From NCBI GenBank assembly GCA_002387205.1, contig DGLA01000021.1:1-64000 (forward strand): DNA of 64,000 bases. The letters run 5' to 3'. Below the pieces are notes generated by a model. It was given only the letters and a program-made list of their open reading frames with translations, was not told the origin of the DNA and made no database searches. Position numbers and translations under genes: made by a program. Position 1 is the first letter of the stretch. Each line of letters opens with the position of its first letter. Shown piece by piece: positions 55,546 to 64,000 of this stretch. Source of the DNA: Stutzerimonas stutzeri (GTDB taxonomy: Bacteria > Pseudomonadota > Gammaproteobacteria > Pseudomonadales > Pseudomonadaceae).

Positions 55546-56316
55546 TCAGCGCATCACGATGCCGCAGCTGGCCATGTAGGCCTTGGCTTCGGGCACGGTG
55601 TATTCGCCGAAGTGAAAGATGCTAGCAGCCAGCACCGCATCGGCCTTGCCCTCGAGAATGCCATCAGCCAGGTGCTGCAGGTTGCCTACGCCACCGGAGG
55701 CTATCACCGGAATGCGGACGGCTTCGCTGATGGCCCGCGTGACCCCGAGGTCATAGCCACTCTTGACGCCATCCTGGTCCATGCTGGTCAGGAGGATCTC
55801 GCCGGCGCCCAAAGCTTCCATCTTCTGCGCCCAGAGCACAGCGTCCAGCCCGGTAGGCTTGCGCCCGCCATGGGTGAAAATCTCCCAGCGAGGGATTTCG
55901 CCCGGCAGGGAGACCCGCTTGGCATCGATGGCGACGACGATGCACTGCGAGCCGAAACGCTCGGCGGCTTCACCGACGAATTCAGGCGTGAACACCGCAG
56001 CCGTATTGATCGATACCTTGTCCGCACCGGCATTGAGCAGATTGCGAATGTCCTGAACCGAGCGCACGCCGCCGCCCACGGTCAGCGGGATGAACACCTG
56101 GCTGGCCATGCGCTCGACGGTGTGCAGCGTGGTATCGCGGTTGTCGACGCTGGCGGTGATGTCGAGAAAGGTGATCTCGTCAGCGCCCTGCTCGTCGTAG
56201 CGCCGGGCGATTTCCACCGGATCGCCGGCATCACGGATGTTTTCGAACTGGACGCCTTTGACCACACGGCCGTTGTCCACGTCGAGGCAGGGAATGATGC
56301 GTTTGGCAAGGGCCAT
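55546..56316 (-). CDS. hisF: Imidazole glycerol phosphate synthase cyclase subunit HisF
   Basis: A 256-aa TIM barrel that closes the imidazole ring with ammonia from HisH. RIIPCLDVDNGRVVKG (6-21) and VVAIDAKR carry the two catalytic Asp. ATG at 56316 fits the family. Downstream of hisA by 87 nt, which contain a heptamer-type hairpin. Confidence 0.97.
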   Translation of the reverse strand: MALAKRIIPCLDVDNGRVVKGVQFENIRDAGDPVEIARRYDEQGADEITFLDITASVDNRDTTLHTVERMASQVFIPLTVGGGVRSVQDIRNLLNAGADKVSINTAAVFTPEFVGEAAERFGSQCIVVAIDAKRVSLPGEIPRWEIFTHGGRKPTGLDAVLWAQKMEALGAGEILLTSMDQDGVKSGYDLGVTRAISEAVRIPVIASGGVGNLQHLADGILEGKADAVLAASIFHFGEYTVPEAKAYMASCGIVMR

Positions 56317-56336
56317 GCTTTTCTCCGAAAAGAGCC

Positions 56337-56394
56337 TGAAGCTATAAGCCTGAAGCTGGAAGCAGCTCAACTGCTTGGCTTCCAGCTTTCAGCT
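56337..56394. repeat. Heptamer-type repeat hairpin between hisA and hisF
   Basis: CTGAAGCT-ATAAGC-CTGAAGCTGGAAGCAG is followed by the inverted CTGCTTGGCTTCCAGCTTTCAG. The unit is related to the arrays at 31781 and 50711. Confidence 0.75.
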
Positions 56395-56403
56395 CATCGC
56401 TTG

Positions 56404-57147
56404 TTACTCGTCTTTGAATTTCAGATCGCAGAGCGCCTGGGCTTCAGCGACATCGAGCGTGCCTTCGTAGATCGCCCGACCGGTGATGGCGCCGACGATC
56501 CCACGGGTATTCGTATCGAGCAGCTTCTGGATATCACCGATGTTGTGGATACCACCCGAGGCGATTACAGGGATGCGGCTGGCATTGGCCAGGGCCACCG
56601 TGGCCTCGATGTTGCAGCCTTGCATCATGCCGTCCTTGGCGATGTCGGTGTAGACGATCGCCGAGACGCCGTCGGCCTCGAAGCGGCGTGCCAGATCCAC
56701 AGCCTGTACGCTTGACACCTCGGCCCACCCGTCGGTGGCGACGAAGCCATCCTTCGCATCCAGACCGACGATCACCTTGCCCGGAAAGGCGCGGCAGGCT
56801 TCGCCGACGAATTCCGGCTGCTTGACCGCCTTGGTACCGATGATCACGTAGCTGACGCCAGCACGAACGTAGTGCTCGATGGTCTCCAGCGAACGGATGC
56901 CGCCGCCGATCTGGATCGGCAGCTCTGGGTAGCGCTTGGCGATAGCCGTGACCACCTCGCCATTGACCGGCTGCCCTTCGAAGGCGCCGTTGAGATCCAC
57001 CAGGTGCAGACGGCGGCAACCGGCCTCGACCCATTTGGCGGCCATGGCGACAGGGTCATCGGAGAACACCGTGGCGTCGTCCATCAGCCCCTGACGCAGA
57101 CGCACGCAGGCGCCGTCCTTGAGATCGATTGCGGGAATAATCAGCAT
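56404..57147 (-). CDS. hisA: Phosphoribosylformimino-AICAR-P isomerase HisA
   Basis: A 247-aa TIM barrel isomerising ProFAR in histidine synthesis. IIPAIDLKDGACVRL (3-17) has Asp8, and IVGLDAKDGFVA the second Asp. GGIHNIGDIQ is the phosphate loop. Lies 35 nt downstream of the DUF2164 gene. Confidence 0.97.
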   Translation of the reverse strand: MLIIPAIDLKDGACVRLRQGLMDDATVFSDDPVAMAAKWVEAGCRRLHLVDLNGAFEGQPVNGEVVTAIAKRYPELPIQIGGGIRSLETIEHYVRAGVSYVIIGTKAVKQPEFVGEACRAFPGKVIVGLDAKDGFVATDGWAEVSSVQAVDLARRFEADGVSAIVYTDIAKDGMMQGCNIEATVALANASRIPVIASGGIHNIGDIQKLLDTNTRGIVGAITGRAIYEGTLDVAEAQALCDLKFKDE

Positions 57148-57182
57148 GGCTTGAACCTGTCTAAATCGGGAGATGGATAAGG

Positions 57183-57440
57183 TCAGCTCTTTTCGAGCGC
57201 CCACAAGTCGCTCTCGATGCTCTCGAACCTTTCTTTCAGGTGCGTCTGCACGTCGAAGATCGCCTTGTTGTAGTACAGCGGAGCAATTTCACGGGCGAAC
57301 AGATCGAGCACTTCCTGCGCCTCGAAGGAGCCCAGCTCAAGCTCGAAGCGATCTTCAAGAAAGCGCTTGATGATCTGTTGCGCGGCCTGCTCCTGAGCAG
57401 GGTCCAGTGCCAGGACCGGAGGCTTCTTGGCCCGGCTCAT
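57183..57440 (-). CDS. DUF2164-family protein in the his cluster
   Basis: An 85-aa, mostly helical protein of the DUF2164 family, with EQAAQQIIKRFLEDRFELEL, FEAQEVLDLFAREIAPLYYN and KAIFDVQTHLKERF. The start overlaps the hisH stop (TAATG), so it is translated with hisH and before hisA. Function is unknown. Confidence 0.85.
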   Translation of the reverse strand: MSRAKKPPVLALDPAQEQAAQQIIKRFLEDRFELELGSFEAQEVLDLFAREIAPLYYNKAIFDVQTHLKERFESIESDLWALEKS

Positions 57441-58078
57441 TACCAGCGACCATCCCAGGCGGCGAAATTCTGCAGCAGCTGCAAGCCATGGGTGTGGCTC
57501 TTCTCCGGGTGGAACTGCACCGCGAAGCGCGACCCATCGGCCAGCGCGGCGGCGAAGTCCGTACCGTAATGGCCGCGGCCGACCACCTGCCGAGGATTGC
57601 CGGCCTCGATGTAATAGCTGTGCACGAAATAGAAGCGGGCATCGGCGGGGATGTTGTGCCACAGCGGATGGCTGACGGCCTGCTCCACATGGTTCCAACC
57701 CATGTGCGGCACCTTCAGGCGCTCGCCATCTTCTTCCAGATCCTTGCCAAAGAAGCGCACCTGGCCGGGGAACAGGCCGATGCAATCGACACCACCGTTC
57801 TCCTCGCTACGCTCCATCAGCGCCTGCATGCCGACGCACACACCCAGGAACGGACGATCGACGCTCACTTCCCGCACCAGCTCGTCGAAGCCCAGGCGGC
57901 GGATCTCGGCCATGCAATCGCGGATCGCGCCGACGCCGGGAAACACCACGCGGTCGGCTTCACGGATGACCTGCGCATCGCTGGTAATCAGCACGCGGCC
58001 AGCGCCGACGTGCTCCAGCGCCTTGGCGACCGAGTGCAGGTTGCCCATGCCGTAATCGATGACTGCAACCGTCTGCAT
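57440..58078 (-). CDS. hisH: Imidazole glycerol phosphate synthase glutaminase subunit HisH
   Basis: A 212-aa class-I glutaminase giving ammonia to HisF. The nucleophile is Cys81 in FLGVCVGMQAL; the His-Glu pair lies in QFHPEKSHTHG near 184. Start overlaps the hisB stop (TAATG). Confidence 0.97.
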   Translation of the reverse strand: MQTVAVIDYGMGNLHSVAKALEHVGAGRVLITSDAQVIREADRVVFPGVGAIRDCMAEIRRLGFDELVREVSVDRPFLGVCVGMQALMERSEENGGVDCIGLFPGQVRFFGKDLEEDGERLKVPHMGWNHVEQAVSHPLWHNIPADARFYFVHSYYIEAGNPRQVVGRGHYGTDFAAALADGSRFAVQFHPEKSHTHGLQLLQNFAAWDGRW

Positions 58079-58671
58079 TACAGGCAACCCTTGGTCGAGG
58101 GCATCTGGCCGGCCATGCGCTCATCCAGCGTCACCGCCATGCGCAGCGCGCGGCCGAAGGCCTTGAACACGGTTTCGATCTGGTGATGGGTGTTGTGCCC
58201 GCGCAGATTGTCGATGTGCAGGGTCACCAGCGCGTGATTGACGAAGCCCTGGAAGAATTCCTGGAACAGATCGACATCGAAGCCGCCGACGGTGGCGCGG
58301 GTGTAAGGGACATGCATCTGCAGACCCGGACGCCCGGAAAAATCGATGACCACACGCGACAGCGCCTCGTCCAGCGGCACGTAGGAATGCCCGTAGCGGG
58401 TCATGCCTTTCTTGTCGCCGACAGCCTTCGCAAAGGCCTGGCCGAGTGTGATGCCGACGTCTTCCACAGTGTGGTGATCATCGATATGCAGATCACCCTG
58501 ACACTCGATGTCCAGATCGATCAAGCCGTGGCGGGCGATCTGGTCGAGCATGTGCTCGAGGAACGGCACGCCGATGGCGAAGCGGCTCTTGCCGGTGCCG
58601 TCCAGGTTGATGGTGGCCTTTACCTGGGTTTCCAGGGTGTTGCGCTCTACGCAAGCCGTACGCTCGGACAT
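58078..58671 (-). CDS. hisB: Imidazoleglycerol-phosphate dehydratase HisB
   Basis: A 197-aa monofunctional dehydratase (no N-terminal phosphatase domain). Metal-binding HHTVEDVGI and HHQIETVFKA-type motifs are present. ATG at 58671 (MSERTACVERNT) is chosen; a longer frame upstream is not conserved. First gene of hisB-hisH-DUF2164-hisA-hisF. Confidence 0.96.
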   Translation of the reverse strand: MSERTACVERNTLETQVKATINLDGTGKSRFAIGVPFLEHMLDQIARHGLIDLDIECQGDLHIDDHHTVEDVGITLGQAFAKAVGDKKGMTRYGHSYVPLDEALSRVVIDFSGRPGLQMHVPYTRATVGGFDVDLFQEFFQGFVNHALVTLHIDNLRGHNTHHQIETVFKAFGRALRMAVTLDERMAGQMPSTKGCL

Positions 58672-58884
58672 CCACAGCTCCGCTGATCGTGGGGCGAAAA
58701 AGAGCGCCATTATAGGCCAAACCCACCATTGCGGATACGCGCCGAGGGCCGCTGGGCGTCCGCAGGCACAGCCAGGCTGCATGCCCTGAGCGAACGGCAG
58801 CCTGCAAGCGACGCCAGACTGTCGTGCGATTGCCGTATAGCAGGGTTATGCTTGCCGGCATCACCGACAACGCACCAGGTCCGC

Positions 58885-59283
58885 ATGCCCGTCTATGTCG
58901 AATGCCTCACCGAGCCCAGCCAGCAGGACCTTGTCGACCTGGCGAAGATCTTCGCCGACGCGCCGGAATGGTTGCTGGCACCTCACGCTACCGCCGACGC
59001 CCTGATCCATCACGCACTGACCCAGGGCACCCTTGTCGCCGGTCGGTTCAACGACAGGCTGCTGGGTGCCGGCGTGTTGCAAAGAGGCAGCACGAACTGG
59101 CAGCTGTCGCACCTGTGCGTGCGCAAGATCACCCGCCGCCGCGGTGTGGGCAAGCGCATCCTTGAAGAAAGCCAGCGTCTGGCGGCCGAAGCAGGCCAGC
59201 AGCTGCACCTGGCCGCACCAAAAGGGCACCTCGAGGCCCAGGCCCTGGCGGCAAGAACCCAGCTGCCGCTGGATCTGTTCTAG
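58885..59283 (+). CDS. PanZ/PanM-like GNAT-fold protein
   Basis: A 132-aa acetyltransferase-fold protein. The stretch RFNDRLLGAG, then LCVRKITRRRGVGKRILEE, closely parallels E. coli PanZ (RFNERLL..., LRVREVTRRRGVG). PanZ binds acetyl-CoA and triggers self-cleavage of the aspartate decarboxylase PanD. panD is not in the window. Divergent from hisB; the intervening 210 bp hold promoters only. Confidence 0.75.
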   Translation: MPVYVECLTEPSQQDLVDLAKIFADAPEWLLAPHATADALIHHALTQGTLVAGRFNDRLLGAGVLQRGSTNWQLSHLCVRKITRRRGVGKRILEESQRLAAEAGQQLHLAAPKGHLEAQALAARTQLPLDLF

Positions 59284-59424
59284 GCTGCCTTCAGGCGAAT
59301 CCGCGTGGCCCCCGCACCGGAACCCAAGGCCCGGGCACCACTCCAACACGAGCCGCGACGCCAGCCATAGCCGGCGGCGCTATACTCGCCTGCTTTAAGA
59401 ACGCCAAACACAAAGGACTTGTCC

Positions 59425-61647
59425 ATGAAAGCGCTCGGCAAAATCCTGGGCCTGGTAATCCTCGGGTTGCTGCTGCTCATCGTCGCGCTGGGTTTCGCCC
59501 TGACCCAGTTTTTCGACCCCAACGATTACAAGGATGAAATCCGCGAACTGGCCCGCAACAAGGCCGGCCTCGAGTTGGACATAAGGGGCGACATCGGCTG
59601 GAGCCTCTTCCCCTGGCTTGGCCTGGAACTGCACGACACCACCCTGGCCAGCGTTCAGTCGCCCGAGCAGCCCTTCGCCGACCTGCGCATGCTGGGCCTG
59701 TCGGTACGGGTGATGCCGCTGCTGAGCCGCGAGGTGCAGATGAGCGACATCACGCTCAATGGTCTGAACCTGACGCTGTCCCGCGATGAAAACGGCAAGG
59801 GCAACTGGGAAGGCGTCGGCCAGCCACCCGCCAGCGAGCGACCTGGCGAGACGGCCGAGCCCGCGCAGACCGAAGCCCGTGCAGCCGAGCAGCAGGCCGA
59901 GCGCTCCGGCCGCCAGCTACGCCTCGATATCGACAGCCTGACTGTCAGCGATGCCCGGGTGACCTACCATGACGCCCAGAGCGGGCAGCAGTTCAGCGCC
60001 GAAGGCATCGAGCTGAGCACCGGCGCCATTCGTGAAGCCTCGCCAATTCCGATCAAGCTGAACGCATTTTTCGGCACCAACAAACCGGTGATGCGCGCAC
60101 GGGCCGAACTGCAGGGCTCACTGCGCTTCGACAGCCAGTTGCAACGCTACCAACTCGAAGACATGCGCCTGAGCGGCGAGGCCTCCGGCGAGCCGCTGCA
60201 AGGCAAGACCCTCAATTTCAGCGCCCAGGGCCAGCTGCTGGCCGACCTTGCGGCCGACATCGCGGAATGGTCCAGCCTCAAGTTCACCGCCAATCAGTTG
60301 CGCGGGCTTGGCGAGCTGAAAGCGCGCGACCTTGAAGGTCAACCAAAGATCAGCGGCATGCTCTCGATTGCCGAGTTCAATCTGCGCGAATTTCTTGAGG
60401 GCGTTGGCCAGCCCTTACCGACCATGGCGGACGCGACCGCACTGAGCAAAGCCGAACTGGTTACCCGCCTCGCCGCTACCCAGGCCAGCCTAATGCTCGA
60501 AGAGCTGAACCTCAAAGTCGACGAAAGCACCCTCACCGGCCAGATCGGCATCAGCGACTTTTCCAAGAAAGCCCTGCAGGCCGACCTCAAAGGAGACAGA
60601 CTCGACCTGGATCGCTACCTACCGCCACCGGACAGGGACGACTCGGCCGCAGCAGCGCGCCAGAGCGAGGTGAGTGTCACCGAAGCAGCCGTGATAGGCA
60701 GCGGTACTACACCTCTGCCCGGCAAGCCGACCCAGGAAGCCTGGAGCGATGAAAAGATCCTGCCAATCGAAACACTGCGCAGTCTCGACACGCGCATCAG
60801 CCTGACCATCGCGAGCCTCACCGCGATGAAGCTGCCGCTCGACGACTTCAGTCTCAAGGCGCGAAGCGCAGGCGGCTTGCTGACCTTGGAGGAAATGCGC
60901 GGCAGCCTCTATAACGGCCGCGTGGAGACCACGGCAAGCCTCGACGTTCGCCCAGCGATACCGCTCATCACCTCGCAACAACGGCTGGTTCATGTGCCCG
61001 TCGAGCGATTGCTTGAAAGCCAGGGCGAGAAAATTGTCATCAAGGGCCTGTTGAATCTTGACGGTGACTTGCGCACCCAGGGCAACAGCCAGAAGGCCTG
61101 GATCGACAACCTAAACGGCAAGATAGGCTTCATCATCGACAACGGAATCCTGGTCGACGCGAATCTCGAGCAGCAGCTTTGCCGCGCCATTTCCACACTC
61201 AACCGCAAACCATTGACCAGCGAACCACGAAGCCAGGACACACCCTTCCGCACCCTCAAGGGTAACCTGACCCTGCGCAACGGCCTGGCCAGCAACCCGG
61301 ACCTGAAAGCCAGCATCCCGGGGCTGACCATCAACGGCAACGGCGATATCGACCTGCGGGTCCTGGGCATGGACTACCGTATCGGCATCCTTATCGAGGG
61401 TGACAAGGGCGCCATGCCGGACCCTGCCTGCGAGGTCAATGATCGCTATGTCGGTATCGAATGGCCGTTGCTCTGCCGGGGCCCGCTGGAGCTTGGCGCC
61501 AAGGCCTGTCGCTTCGACAACGACGCTCTCGGCAAGGTTGCCGCACGCCTGGCTGGCGAAAAGCTCACCGAAAAGCTTGAGGAAAAGCTCGGCGACAAAG
61601 TCAGCCCGGACCTGAAGGATGCGCTGAAGGGCCTGTTCAATCGATGA
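59425..61647 (+). CDS. AsmA-family protein
   Basis: A 740-aa inner-membrane-anchored AsmA protein. One N-terminal helix (about 6-26) is followed by a large periplasmic part with two AsmA-like regions (FFDPNDYKDEI... at the start and a C-terminal part including IKGLLNLDGDLRTQG). AsmA-like proteins are thought to move phospholipids between membranes. ATG at 59425 is chosen over a TTG at 59419. Coupled to mutY by an ATGA overlap. Confidence 0.92.
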   Translation: MKALGKILGLVILGLLLLIVALGFALTQFFDPNDYKDEIRELARNKAGLELDIRGDIGWSLFPWLGLELHDTTLASVQSPEQPFADLRMLGLSVRVMPLLSREVQMSDITLNGLNLTLSRDENGKGNWEGVGQPPASERPGETAEPAQTEARAAEQQAERSGRQLRLDIDSLTVSDARVTYHDAQSGQQFSAEGIELSTGAIREASPIPIKLNAFFGTNKPVMRARAELQGSLRFDSQLQRYQLEDMRLSGEASGEPLQGKTLNFSAQGQLLADLAADIAEWSSLKFTANQLRGLGELKARDLEGQPKISGMLSIAEFNLREFLEGVGQPLPTMADATALSKAELVTRLAATQASLMLEELNLKVDESTLTGQIGISDFSKKALQADLKGDRLDLDRYLPPPDRDDSAAAARQSEVSVTEAAVIGSGTTPLPGKPTQEAWSDEKILPIETLRSLDTRISLTIASLTAMKLPLDDFSLKARSAGGLLTLEEMRGSLYNGRVETTASLDVRPAIPLITSQQRLVHVPVERLLESQGEKIVIKGLLNLDGDLRTQGNSQKAWIDNLNGKIGFIIDNGILVDANLEQQLCRAISTLNRKPLTSEPRSQDTPFRTLKGNLTLRNGLASNPDLKASIPGLTINGNGDIDLRVLGMDYRIGILIEGDKGAMPDPACEVNDRYVGIEWPLLCRGPLELGAKACRFDNDALGKVAARLAGEKLTEKLEEKLGDKVSPDLKDALKGLFNR

Positions 61648-62726
61648 TTGCCGAACCCATGAGCCCCGAGCAGTTCGGCACCGCCGTGCTGGACTGGTAC
61701 GACCTTCACGGCCGCAAGGATCTACCCTGGCAGAAGGGCATCACGCCTTATAGGGTCTGGGTTTCCGAAATCATGCTGCAGCAGACCCAGGTCAGCACCG
61801 TGCTCGGCTATTTCGACCGTTTCATGGAAGCCCTGCCAACGGTCAGAGACCTGGCCAGTGCTCAGGAAGACGAGGTATTGCACCTATGGACCGGCCTGGG
61901 CTACTACAGCCGCGCCCGCAATCTGCACAAGGCCGCCAGATTGGTTGTCTCCGAGCACAACGGCGAGTTTCCTCGGGTCGTCGAACAGCTAGCCGAATTG
62001 CCCGGCATCGGTCGCTCGACCGCCGGCGCGATCGCCAGCCTGAGCATGGGCCTGCGCGCGCCGATCCTCGACGGAAACGTCAAGCGAGTGCTGGCGCGCT
62101 ATCTGGCGCAGCAGGGTTACCCCGGCGAGCCCAAGGTTGCCAGACAACTCTGGGAGGCCGCCGAGCGCTTCACTCCAGAGCAGCGCGTCCACCACTACAA
62201 CCAGGCGATGATGGACCTTGGCGCCACGCTTTGCACACGCAGCAAGCCGACCTGCCTGCTTTGCCCGCTTCGAACGGGCTGCCGCGCCCACCTGCTGGGT
62301 CGCGAAACCGAGTTCCCGGTACCCAAGCCCCGAAAGGTGCTGCCACACAAGCGTACCCTGATGCCCATGCTGGCCAACCCCGACGGCGCCATCCTGCTCT
62401 ACCGTCGACCGTCAACCGGTCTCTGGGGCGGTCTCTGGAGCCTGCCGGAGCTGGAAGACCTCCCAGCCCTTGACGCACTGGCTGAGCGTCATGGCCTGCG
62501 AATGGAAGAGCGCCGGGAACTGCCCGGGCTGACCCATACCTTCAGTCACTTCCAGCTCGCCATCGAACCATGGCTCATCCGGGTTCAGACCCCACCCGGT
62601 GCCGTGGCCGAGGCCGACTGGCTCTGGTATAACCTTGCCACCCCGCCGCGACTGGGGCTCGCCGCCCCGGTGAAGACGCTGCTCAAGCGCGCCGCCGCCG
62701 AATTGAACGCAGGAGAGTTGTCATGA
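61644..62726 (+). CDS. mutY: Adenine DNA glycosylase MutY
   Basis: A 360-aa base-excision enzyme that removes A opposite 8-oxoG. Catalytic Glu42 (SEIMLQQTQV), helix-hairpin-helix ELPGIGRSTAGAI, catalytic Asp143 (PILDGNVKRV) and the 4Fe-4S cysteines 197, 204, 207, 213 (C-x6-C-x2-C-x5-C) are all visible. The C-terminal Nudix-like domain is present. Start overlaps the AsmA stop and the stop overlaps yggX (both ATGA). Confidence 0.97.
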   Translation: MIAEPMSPEQFGTAVLDWYDLHGRKDLPWQKGITPYRVWVSEIMLQQTQVSTVLGYFDRFMEALPTVRDLASAQEDEVLHLWTGLGYYSRARNLHKAARLVVSEHNGEFPRVVEQLAELPGIGRSTAGAIASLSMGLRAPILDGNVKRVLARYLAQQGYPGEPKVARQLWEAAERFTPEQRVHHYNQAMMDLGATLCTRSKPTCLLCPLRTGCRAHLLGRETEFPVPKPRKVLPHKRTLMPMLANPDGAILLYRRPSTGLWGGLWSLPELEDLPALDALAERHGLRMEERRELPGLTHTFSHFQLAIEPWLIRVQTPPGAVAEADWLWYNLATPPRLGLAAPVKTLLKRAAAELNAGELS

Positions 62727-62995
62727 CCCGCACCGTGAACTGCCGCAAGTACAAAGAAGAACTGCCTGGCCTGGACCGCCCGCCGTATCCGGGCGTCAAA
62801 GGCGAAGACATCTACAACAACGTATCCAAGAAAGCCTGGGACGACTGGCAGAAACACCAGACCATGCTGATCAACGAGCGCCGCCTGAACATGATGAACG
62901 CCGAGGACCGCAAGTTCCTGCAAACCGAGATGGACAAATTCCTCTCCGGCGAAGAGTACGCTCAGGCCGAAGGCTACGTACCGCCAAGTGAGTGA
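62723..62995 (+). CDS. yggX: Fe(2+)-trafficking protein YggX
   Basis: A 90-aa protein with TVNCRKYKEELPGLDRPPYPG at the start, then MLINERRLNMMNAEDR. It protects FeS clusters and is induced with mutY in the oxidative stress response of relatives. Cys7 is the conserved Cys. mutY-yggX are coupled, as in E. coli. Confidence 0.96.
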   Translation: MTRTVNCRKYKEELPGLDRPPYPGVKGEDIYNNVSKKAWDDWQKHQTMLINERRLNMMNAEDRKFLQTEMDKFLSGEEYAQAEGYVPPSE

Positions 62996-63163
62996 GCCGG
63001 TTAGCCGGCGCTAGCACGGCACAGATCGCCGCCTGCCCGGCTGGTGCCGCGTCACCGCAGCGATCATCCGCCTGCATCGCGAAGCTAAATGCCCGTTCTA
63101 GCTAAATATTTTCAAGGCCACGCTTGACAGGCAAATGCCAAATCCGTCTAATAGCGCCCCGTT

Positions 63164-63239
63164 GCCCAGGTAGCTCAGTCGGTAGAGCAGGGGATTGAAA
63201 ATCCCCGTGTCGGCGGTTCGATTCCGTCCCTGGGCACCA
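63164..63239 (+). tRNA. tRNA-Phe (GAA)
   Basis: A 76-nt cloverleaf: acceptor GCCCAGG/CCTGGGC, D stem GCTC/GAGC, anticodon stem GGGGA/TCCCC with loop TTGAAAA (anticodon GAA), T stem GGCGG/CCGTC with one mismatch possible, and encoded ACCA end. A -10 like TAATAG lies near 63149. Confidence 0.97.
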
Positions 63240-63287
63240 TCTATTAATTTCAGGTGGTGCCAAAACCACCCGAAAGCCCACAAGAAG

Positions 63288-63308
63288 CCCGCCTAGTGCG
63301 GGTTTTTT
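63288..63308 (+). terminator. Terminator of tRNA-Phe
   Basis: CCCGC (63288-63292) and GCGGG (63298-63302) enclose CTAGT, followed by TTTTTT. A second hairpin, GGTGGT/ACCACC, lies between it and the tRNA. Confidence 0.85.
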
Positions 63309-63582
63309 GTTGTCTGCTATTCCCTCGCCTTCCCTTGAAGACGCGAGCGTTGGGCACTCCAGGGTTATGGCCGACTTGATCAGTCCTACCTCTGCTCAAT
63401 CTGCTTTCACACCAGCCGGGACAGTTATCGTATTTAACAGGTCGCTTTCCACATGCGATGGCTGGTAGCCAGACCAGCGCCTGTTAGATCGATGCATAGC
63501 GAATCCAACGACCTTACCGACTTTGGCGCCAGTTGTCTGGCGGCTGTTGCCATGCCTTCCTTCACTCGCTAGACTCGCCCGC
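63309..63582. other. Intergenic region after tRNA-Phe
   Basis: About 270 bp with no convincing ORF, no integrase start and no duplicated tRNA 3' end that I can see. Contains the promoter for the last gene. Confidence 0.45.
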
Positions 63583-63948
63583 ATGCACGTCACCGTCCGT
63601 CTTGTTCTCTTGCTGCTCAGCTTGACGCTTCCCATCAACGGGATGGCGCATATGCTGATGCCTGCCGGCGAGCACAGGATGATGCAGAGCGGTGACGCTC
63701 CCATATCAATGTCCATGCATGCAGAAGAGGCCGGCATGGGTGCTGATGATGAATGCTTCGAGCATGACAAAACCGGCAAGAGCACGGGTGTGTGCAAGTC
63801 CGGTCAGGAATGCAAGACCAGCAGTCTGCTCCAGTTTTCCCTTGGCAAGGCTCCGTTGCTGCCGGCCGGCCAGCAGGTTTCCGCTCATCCCAGCGATATC
63901 GCTCCCTCCCTGATTCCGGATGCCGTCTGGCACCCACCCCGCGCCTGA
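63583..63948 (+). CDS. Small exported Met/His/Cys-bearing protein
   Basis: A 121-aa protein with a signal peptide (1-22, ending GMA) and a tail carrying many possible metal ligands: HMLMPAGEHRMM, SMSMHAEEAGM, a DDECFEHDK motif and CKSGQECK. Such composition suggests copper or other metal binding, as in CopL-like or DUF2946-type proteins near efflux pumps, but no family is certain. No strong ribosome-binding site is seen. It is probably the first gene of an operon continuing beyond the window. Confidence 0.6.
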   Translation: MHVTVRLVLLLLSLTLPINGMAHMLMPAGEHRMMQSGDAPISMSMHAEEAGMGADDECFEHDKTGKSTGVCKSGQECKTSSLLQFSLGKAPLLPAGQQVSAHPSDIAPSLIPDAVWHPPRA

Positions 63949-64000
63949 TTCCAAGCCCGACCTGAACCCCGATCGGCGTCCCTGACGCATGACACGGGCC

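Overview
The window reads as chromosomal DNA from a GC-rich gammaproteobacterium of the Pseudomonas group, most likely the Pseudomonas stutzeri (Stutzerimonas) branch. This rests on gene order that I recognise from memory: algB-kinB-ampDh2-dgcH-endonuclease-dsbA-cytochrome c4-engB; ygfB-pepP-ubiH-ubiI with the ZapB-like gene, zapA, 6S RNA and a formyl-THF cyclo-ligase; secB-grxC-rhodanese-gpmI-envC-ctpA-yibQ; and hisB-hisH-hisA-hisF. No database search was run. Almost everything is core or common accessory genome. There is no prophage, CRISPR array, intact insertion sequence or obvious foreign island.

Layout. 1-2276: the N-terminal three quarters of recC, minus strand, carrying an in-frame palindromic insertion. 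2498-5221: an exported tandem-Cache protein and a Na/Pi cotransporter. 5309-8952: a TAXI-type TRAP transporter. 9215-11340: a terminated leader RNA, a 55-aa ORF and an Aer-like chemoreceptor. 11391-18965: a complete tricarboxylate uptake locus (TctE/TctD sensor-regulator, OprD-type porin, TctC-B-A, AbrB-family membrane protein). 19020-21805: a fused spore-maturation-type membrane protein and three small stress-type genes. 22109-31683: the algB-kinB to engB block. 31858-36380: the glycine cleavage genes gcvT-H-P. 36531-39267: a ferric-iron ABC permease and binding protein. 39367-45270: ubiquinone hydroxylases, pepP, ygfB, zapA, 6S RNA and the cyclo-ligase. 45320-54321: small proteins, a quinone oxidoreductase, secB, grxC, gpmI and the EnvC-CtpA-YibQ envelope genes. 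54334-62995: an amino-acid-type binding protein, his genes, panZ-like, AsmA, mutY and yggX. 63164-63239: tRNA-Phe, then a small Met/His/Cys-rich exported protein.

How the genes work together. The TctDE-porin-TctCBA locus encodes sensing, outer-membrane entry, periplasmic capture and inner-membrane import of di/tricarboxylates, and A-rich Hfq/Crc-like motifs sit just ahead of the porin and tctC. AlgB-KinB, AmpDh2, DgcH and DsbA form an envelope/alginate/c-di-GMP neighbourhood. EnvC, CtpA and YibQ are all tied to peptidoglycan remodelling at division. Many junctions are translationally coupled (ATGA, TAATG or GTGA overlaps).

The most unusual observation is the roughly 130-bp imperfect palindrome inside recC, which keeps the frame open and adds about 44-46 residues, much like Rickettsia palindromic elements. 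Others are heptamer (AAGCT-containing) arrays paired with downstream inverted copies at three loci, a 46-aa ORF coupled on both sides between ubiH and ubiI, and a terminator-bearing leader RNA ahead of the chemoreceptor with a weak resemblance to c-di-GMP-I aptamers.
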